From NCBI RefSeq assembly GCF_036850765.1, contig NC_089495.1, forward strand, positions 66,192,410-66,256,409: DNA of 64,000 nt. Direction: 5' to 3'. Positions within the stretch are counted from its first letter, which is position 1; each line of letters begins with the position of its first letter. This DNA is from Saccopteryx bilineata (taxonomy: Eukaryota > Chordata > Mammalia > Chiroptera > Emballonuridae). Below, piece by piece: positions 60,741-64,000 of the stretch. The notes under the pieces are model-generated. The model ran no database searches. It saw only the letters and a list, made by a program, of their open reading frames with translations, and had not been told where the DNA came from. The translations under genes and the position numbers were made by a program.

Positions 60741-62268
60741 TTTTGGGTGTGAGTGTATGAATATGTGTAAGAGGGTTTCATGTCAGAGGAGCCTTCCCTT
60801 AGGAAGAAGGGGATGAGCAAGTGGGTCAGAAGCCTAGTGAACCAGCACATTCACACCACTGCCTGTTTGGATCGTTAGTGTGGGTGGCACCCTCTGCCCC
60901 AGGTTTATCTTGAGCCCTGGAGGTGAATTTCATTTCCACTGAAAGGAGGTCTCTTCAGAAACATCCTTGGGTCTGATTTGGGAGCAGAATGTGCAGCGGG
61001 AAAAGCAGCAGCGTCTAGGGCCAGGCTGGGCTTGAGGCATCCTGACCCGCTGCTGGTCATGTCATTGCAGAGCTCAGTCAAAAGCACCCAGGAGCAGCAT
61101 CTGGAGGAAGGAGACCCTCACTTCATCTCCACTACTGTGGCCCAGGTGCACCGTAGTAGTGATGTTCCATACAGGCCTGCAGAAAGCGTGGCCACCTGGG
61201 CGTCCGGGGACCTGGGGCCCGTGGATGACCTCAGTGGGTCTCCTCTCCCGGAACCACCCAGGGTCTGGAGGAGGGCTCGTCCCCCAACGCCATACAGGCT
61301 CAGGAGGTCTCTTCTTTTTACAACACCCAATTTCCCGAGGATTCCTCCCCTGATGCTACCCAGGGTCCAGAGGACTCCTTCCCCAAAGCCACCCAGGCTC
61401 ACCATGTCTGAATCCAGCCTGCAGCAGGGGGCCCATGTTAATCACAGTGAGCCAAACCACCTGGAGCCCAAGGAAGCAGAACTAAAGGGTGAGAAGGTGG
61501 TTGAGGACATAGTGGGATGGTGGGGGAGGGTTGGAGGGGAATCTGAGATTATTGGGAAGGGTCGGTGTCAGACACACAGGGAGCACTCCTAGAGGCTGGC
61601 CAGGAGCAAAGACTGGCTTCAGACCACCCACGTGCAGGATGGCTGGTGGGGAGGACGTCCTGTGGTGGGTCTGGCCTTTGGCTGTGCTCTGCCTTTGGAG
61701 AAAACATGGAAATGCAGGCACAGGGGTAATCTTTTCTCCTCTAGCAGCTCCAGCACCAGCCCAGGAGGCAGAGCCGGCTCCTGCTCCACCTGAGGAACAT
61801 CTGGAGGAGCCGGCTGCACAGGCAGACCTGGAGGCCGACCCAGAGCTGGAGCGGTGCCTGACTCCAGTGGCCTTTTCACCTTATGAAGTTCTTCCAGGTG
61901 CAGCTATGGAGGTGGGGCCGGCCTCCACTGCGCCTCCTGACCACACTGAGGTGGGAAATCAGCTGCCTGAAGAAGCCTCCGACCAACCTGCCTTGACTCC
62001 GCCCACACAGGAAGAGCTGTGCCTGCACACCACCTCAGGGCCAGCTCAGGAGCCTCCTGTCCAATCAGCGGTCCCTAGCCCATCCGAGGGATCTATTTTC
62101 CCACCTCTTTTTGATTGTTTTCTTTTATTTTCTGTTATCGTCATATTTCCATTTTCACCTTGGCCTTATAGAGTATTCTACTTTATTAATTTTTTTTGGA
62201 ATTGTTTTGCTTTCTTTTCTTTTATTATTTTTCTTTTTCTGTTTATATCTTTTTTCTGTATAGAGTAA
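60477..62268 (+). CDS. RALGDS-like predicted three-exon gene without catalytic domains
   Basis: My model joins exon 1 (60477-60680, 68 codons), exon 2 (61071-61488) and exon 3 (61745-62268). The lengths 204, 418 and 524 bp sum to 382 codons including the stop, so a 381-residue protein. Splice sites are CAG|gtctat, tcattgcag|AG, AAGG|gtgaga and cctctag|CAG (a NAGNAG acceptor, both choices in frame). The start has A at -3. Residues 1-68 begin MSLCCLPRSQGRG, with a basic FRRGRRW stretch, like the CCLP N-terminus of RALGDS-family isoforms. Exon 2 opens SSVKSTQEQHLEE, resembling the STQE segment ahead of the REM domain. Exon 3 gives the APAPAQEAEPAPAP linker and ends in a hydrophobic T-rich-coded tail (FPPLFDCFLLF onward). 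REM, RasGEF and RA domains are absent, so Ral exchange activity is not expected. It could be a lineage-specific truncated gene or a young pseudogene. The family call is from remembered sequence patterns. Confidence 0.5.
60697..60739. repeat. (GT)n microsatellite in intron 1
   Basis: About 20 GT units lie 16 bp after the proposed exon 1 donor. They extend an apparent open frame with repeated Cys-Val codons, which I regard as intronic. Confidence 0.9.
61256..61405 (+). repeat. Tandem 33/36-bp repeat inside exon 2
   Basis: Units at 61256-61291 (36 bp), 61292-61324, 61325-61357, 61358-61390 (33 bp each) and a partial unit 61391-61405 share a pattern beginning ACCCAGGGTC.. or a variant. All unit lengths are multiples of three. 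In one frame they read TQGLEEGSSPNA, IQAQEVSSFYN, TQFPEDSSPDA, TQGPEDSFPKA, an 11-residue repeat. That frame is +2 relative to the exon 2 frame used in the 381-residue model and is closed by stops on both sides. Confidence 0.7.
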
Positions 62269-62280
62269 TTCATTATAAGT

Positions 62281-62291
62281 AATAAAATAAA
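62281..62291 (+). promoter_or_regulatory. Polyadenylation signal, two overlapping AATAAA
   Basis: AATAAAATAAA follows the stop codon of the RALGDS-like model by about 13 bp. The inverted copy has an AATAAA at the corresponding place near 59775, so the signal predates the duplication. Confidence 0.6.
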
Positions 62292-62309
62292 AGTGATTAT
62301 TTAGATTTT

Positions 62310-62540
62310 AATTTGTGCCATTTCTCAGCATGAAGTCCCTTAATGATGCTGTGCAAGCATCACCTCTAACTTGTAGAAAAACGTCCCATCACCCTGAATG
62401 GAAACCCTGCACCAAAAAGACTCACCCTCCTATCCCTGCAAAACCTCACCTGCTTTCTGTCTCTGCTCCTTTACCTATTCTAGACATTTCCTATCAACGG
62501 AATCTTACCATAGTGCTGTTTTCAATGCGCTCCCATACTT
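62310..62540 (-). repeat. Old L1M 3' end, antisense, within the RALGDS-like 3' flank
   Basis: 'ccatcaccctgaatggaaac', 'ctgcaccaaaaagactcacc' and 'tagacatttcctatcaacgg' are in order the inverse of an old L1 3' UTR. The same fragment is present in the inverted arm (about 59550-59730), so it was already there when the arm was copied. Confidence 0.6.
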
Positions 62541-62845
62541 ATTTTGTTTTTATCTGACATAACATTTTTGCCATTAAAAATGGATATCCCAGATCAAATA
62601 GAGAGACAGATATAAAAAGAAAACTTTTTTAGTAAGTCTGTGCTTTATATATGGGTAGTGACCACTCTGCTAAGTGTGATCCCAGGGCCAGAACGTAGTC
62701 AGGTGACAGCTTGACCTTCCTGGGCATAAAACAAACACGAGAATAATGCAGAAATCTGCAAAGACAAACCACAATCTGGAAAGCATTCCTTACGAGGCCA
62801 GGCCAGAGAGTGGTTTCACGTTCCTGCGGGGCATGAACTTCCTGA
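62541..62845. other. Unassigned sequence
   Basis: No gene or named repeat recognised. Confidence 0.45.
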
Positions 62846-62851
62846 AAATTG

Positions 62852-62965
62852 GTTTTTCCTTCTTTCTTTCTATTTTTCTTTCTTTCTGTTTTTCTTTCTT
62901 TCTTTTTTTCTTTTTCTTTCTTTTTCTCTCTCTCTCTCTCTTTTTCTTTCTTTTTTTTTTTTTGT
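62852..62965. repeat. (TTTC)n / (CT)n pyrimidine tract
   Basis: About 110 bp of nearly pure C and T on the plus strand. It directly abuts the A-tail end of an inverted SINE and probably grew from it. Lys/Arg/Glu-rich minus frames are shadows. Confidence 0.9.
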
Positions 62966-63327
62966 ATTTTCCAAAGTTAGAAATGGAGAGGCAGTCAGAC
63001 AGACTCCCACATGCACCCAACCGAGATCCACTCAGCATGTCCACCAACGGGCGATGCTCTGCCCATCTGGGATGTTGATTCGTTGCAACCAGAGCCATTC
63101 TAGTGCCTGAGGTGGAGGCCATGGAGCCGTCCTCAGCGCCTCAGCCAACTTTGCTCCAATGGAGCCTTGGCTGCAGGAGGGGAGGAAAGAGACAGAGAGG
63201 AAGGAGAGGTGGAGGGGTGCAGAAGCAGATGGGCCCTTCTCCTGTGTACCCTGACTGGGAACCAAATCCAGGACATCCACACACCAGGTTGATGATGCTC
63301 TACTGCTGAGGCAACTGGTCAGGGCCA
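62966..63327 (-). mobile_element. Bat tRNA-derived SINE, type B
   Basis: Minus-strand head GGCCCTGACCAGTTGCCTCA and complete body through 'gtctgactgcctctccattt'. Moderately diverged, with internal frames on both strands that are artefacts. Confidence 0.9.
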
Positions 63328-63645
63328 AGTTGGTGTCTTCTAAAAAGTCAGAGGACAAACACCTGTGCTCTCAATAAGAGGCAGTGCTCACGCCAGTGCA
63401 AGGCAGATGATGGCCCACCACCCTGATGAGGACACACGCACTGTAAATGCCAGTGGGAGAGCCCTGTCCCCATCAGACTGAAAGGCTTCTGGTCTGGTGG
63501 TGACCAGCCCGGGGGACAATGTGAAGATAGAGAGGCACCAACAGCTCCCTGAAAAGAAGTAGGAAAGGCCCCTCTTCTGGGGGGACAGTGTGTAAGACCC
63601 ATCAAATTCCACAGGTGCTCAACTTAACCTGGCTGTGTTCACCCT
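63328..63645. other. Unassigned GC-richer sequence
   Basis: About 320 bp with no recognisable repeat. It has two overlapping minus frames of 74 and 85 codons and no identifiable domain. It could belong to the RALGDS-like duplicated block. Confidence 0.35.
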
Positions 63646-63648
63646 AGG

Positions 63649-64000
63649 GCAGGGTTATTTAACCTTTTTATACCTAGTGCCCATTTTTGTATCTCTGTTA
63701 GTAGTAAAATTTTCTAACTGTCCACCGGTTCCAAAGTAATGGTGATTTATAAAGTAGGAAAGTTACTTTACTTTATAAAATTTATAAAGCATAGTTATAG
63801 CAAGTTAAAGCATATAATTATAATTACTTACCAAGTACTTTATTTTGGATTTTTGCTAATTTTGGCAGAATAAATCTTTATAAAACAACTTACTATAGTT
63901 AAATCTATCTTTTTATTTATACTTTGGTTGCTCCACTACCGCCCACCAGGAAAGATGGAACACCCACTAGTGTGGGTGGTAGGGACCAGGTTGACTACCA
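63649..64000. mobile_element. hAT-like non-autonomous DNA element, cut by the window end
   Basis: The left end reads CAGGGTTATTTAACCTTTTT. The last bases of the window, inverted, read TGGTAGTCAACCTGGTCCCT, a recognisable imperfect inverse. An inner pair ('ctgtccaccggttcc' and 'taccgcccaccaggaaa') also resembles mirrored termini. The right terminus and target duplication lie beyond 64000. Confidence 0.6.

Noticed and set aside
60477..60752. 91-codon single-exon reading ending in a Cys-Val repeat
   Set aside because: The Cys-Val run is a (GT)n microsatellite. A good donor at 60681 ends the exon before it.

Overview
The window reads as gene-poor, AT-rich nuclear DNA of a bat. The main evidence is three kinds of tRNA-derived SINE typical of Chiroptera. 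Type A has a head reading roughly CCTGACCAGGTGGTGGCGCA and is Rhin1-like. Type B has a head reading GGCCCTGGCCGGTTGGCTCA. The third is an older Ves-like type. Together with a varied set of cut-and-paste DNA transposons (hAT, piggyBac-like, Tc1/mariner), this fits bats. I cannot fix the family; a rhinolophoid is plausible. The names Rhin1, Ves, MER and MIR are assigned from remembered consensus patterns, not from a search.

Layout. From 1 to about 51 kb I see no convincing host gene. This stretch holds interspersed repeats in unassigned AT-rich sequence: SINEs, old L1 and L2 pieces, MIR, MER5/MER20/MER2-like DNA elements, several bounded DNA transposons, a probable solo LTR (39443-40043), and long (AT)n tracts. 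Nested insertions occur at 43.8-45.3 kb. From about 51.4 to 54.0 kb there is a decayed endogenous retrovirus, probably class III (ERVL-like), with gag, protease and the start of reverse transcriptase. From 54.46 to about 59.54 kb there is a nearly full-length LINE-1 with 5' UTR, ORF1 and ORF2, broken by frameshifts and missing its 3' end.

The most interesting part is 59.55-62.55 kb, a GC-richer block that resembles the RALGDS (Ral guanine nucleotide dissociation stimulator) family. On the plus strand, three exons with good splice sites (60477-60680, 61071-61488, 61745-62268) join in frame into a predicted 381-residue protein. It keeps a CCLP-type N-terminus, a degenerate STQE segment and a Pro/Glu/Ala-rich linker, but has no REM, RasGEF or RA domain. 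A poly(A) signal lies about 13 bases after the stop. The last exon and its 3' flank occur a second time in inverted orientation at about 59545-60284 on the minus strand. The L1 abuts the outer end of that second arm. A tandem 33-bp repeat inside exon 2 is open in a different frame, which argues for caution about whether the gene is intact.

Apart from this locus, every long ORF is a shadow of a repeat or unsupported. I found no CRISPR array, rRNA, snRNA or free-standing tRNA gene.
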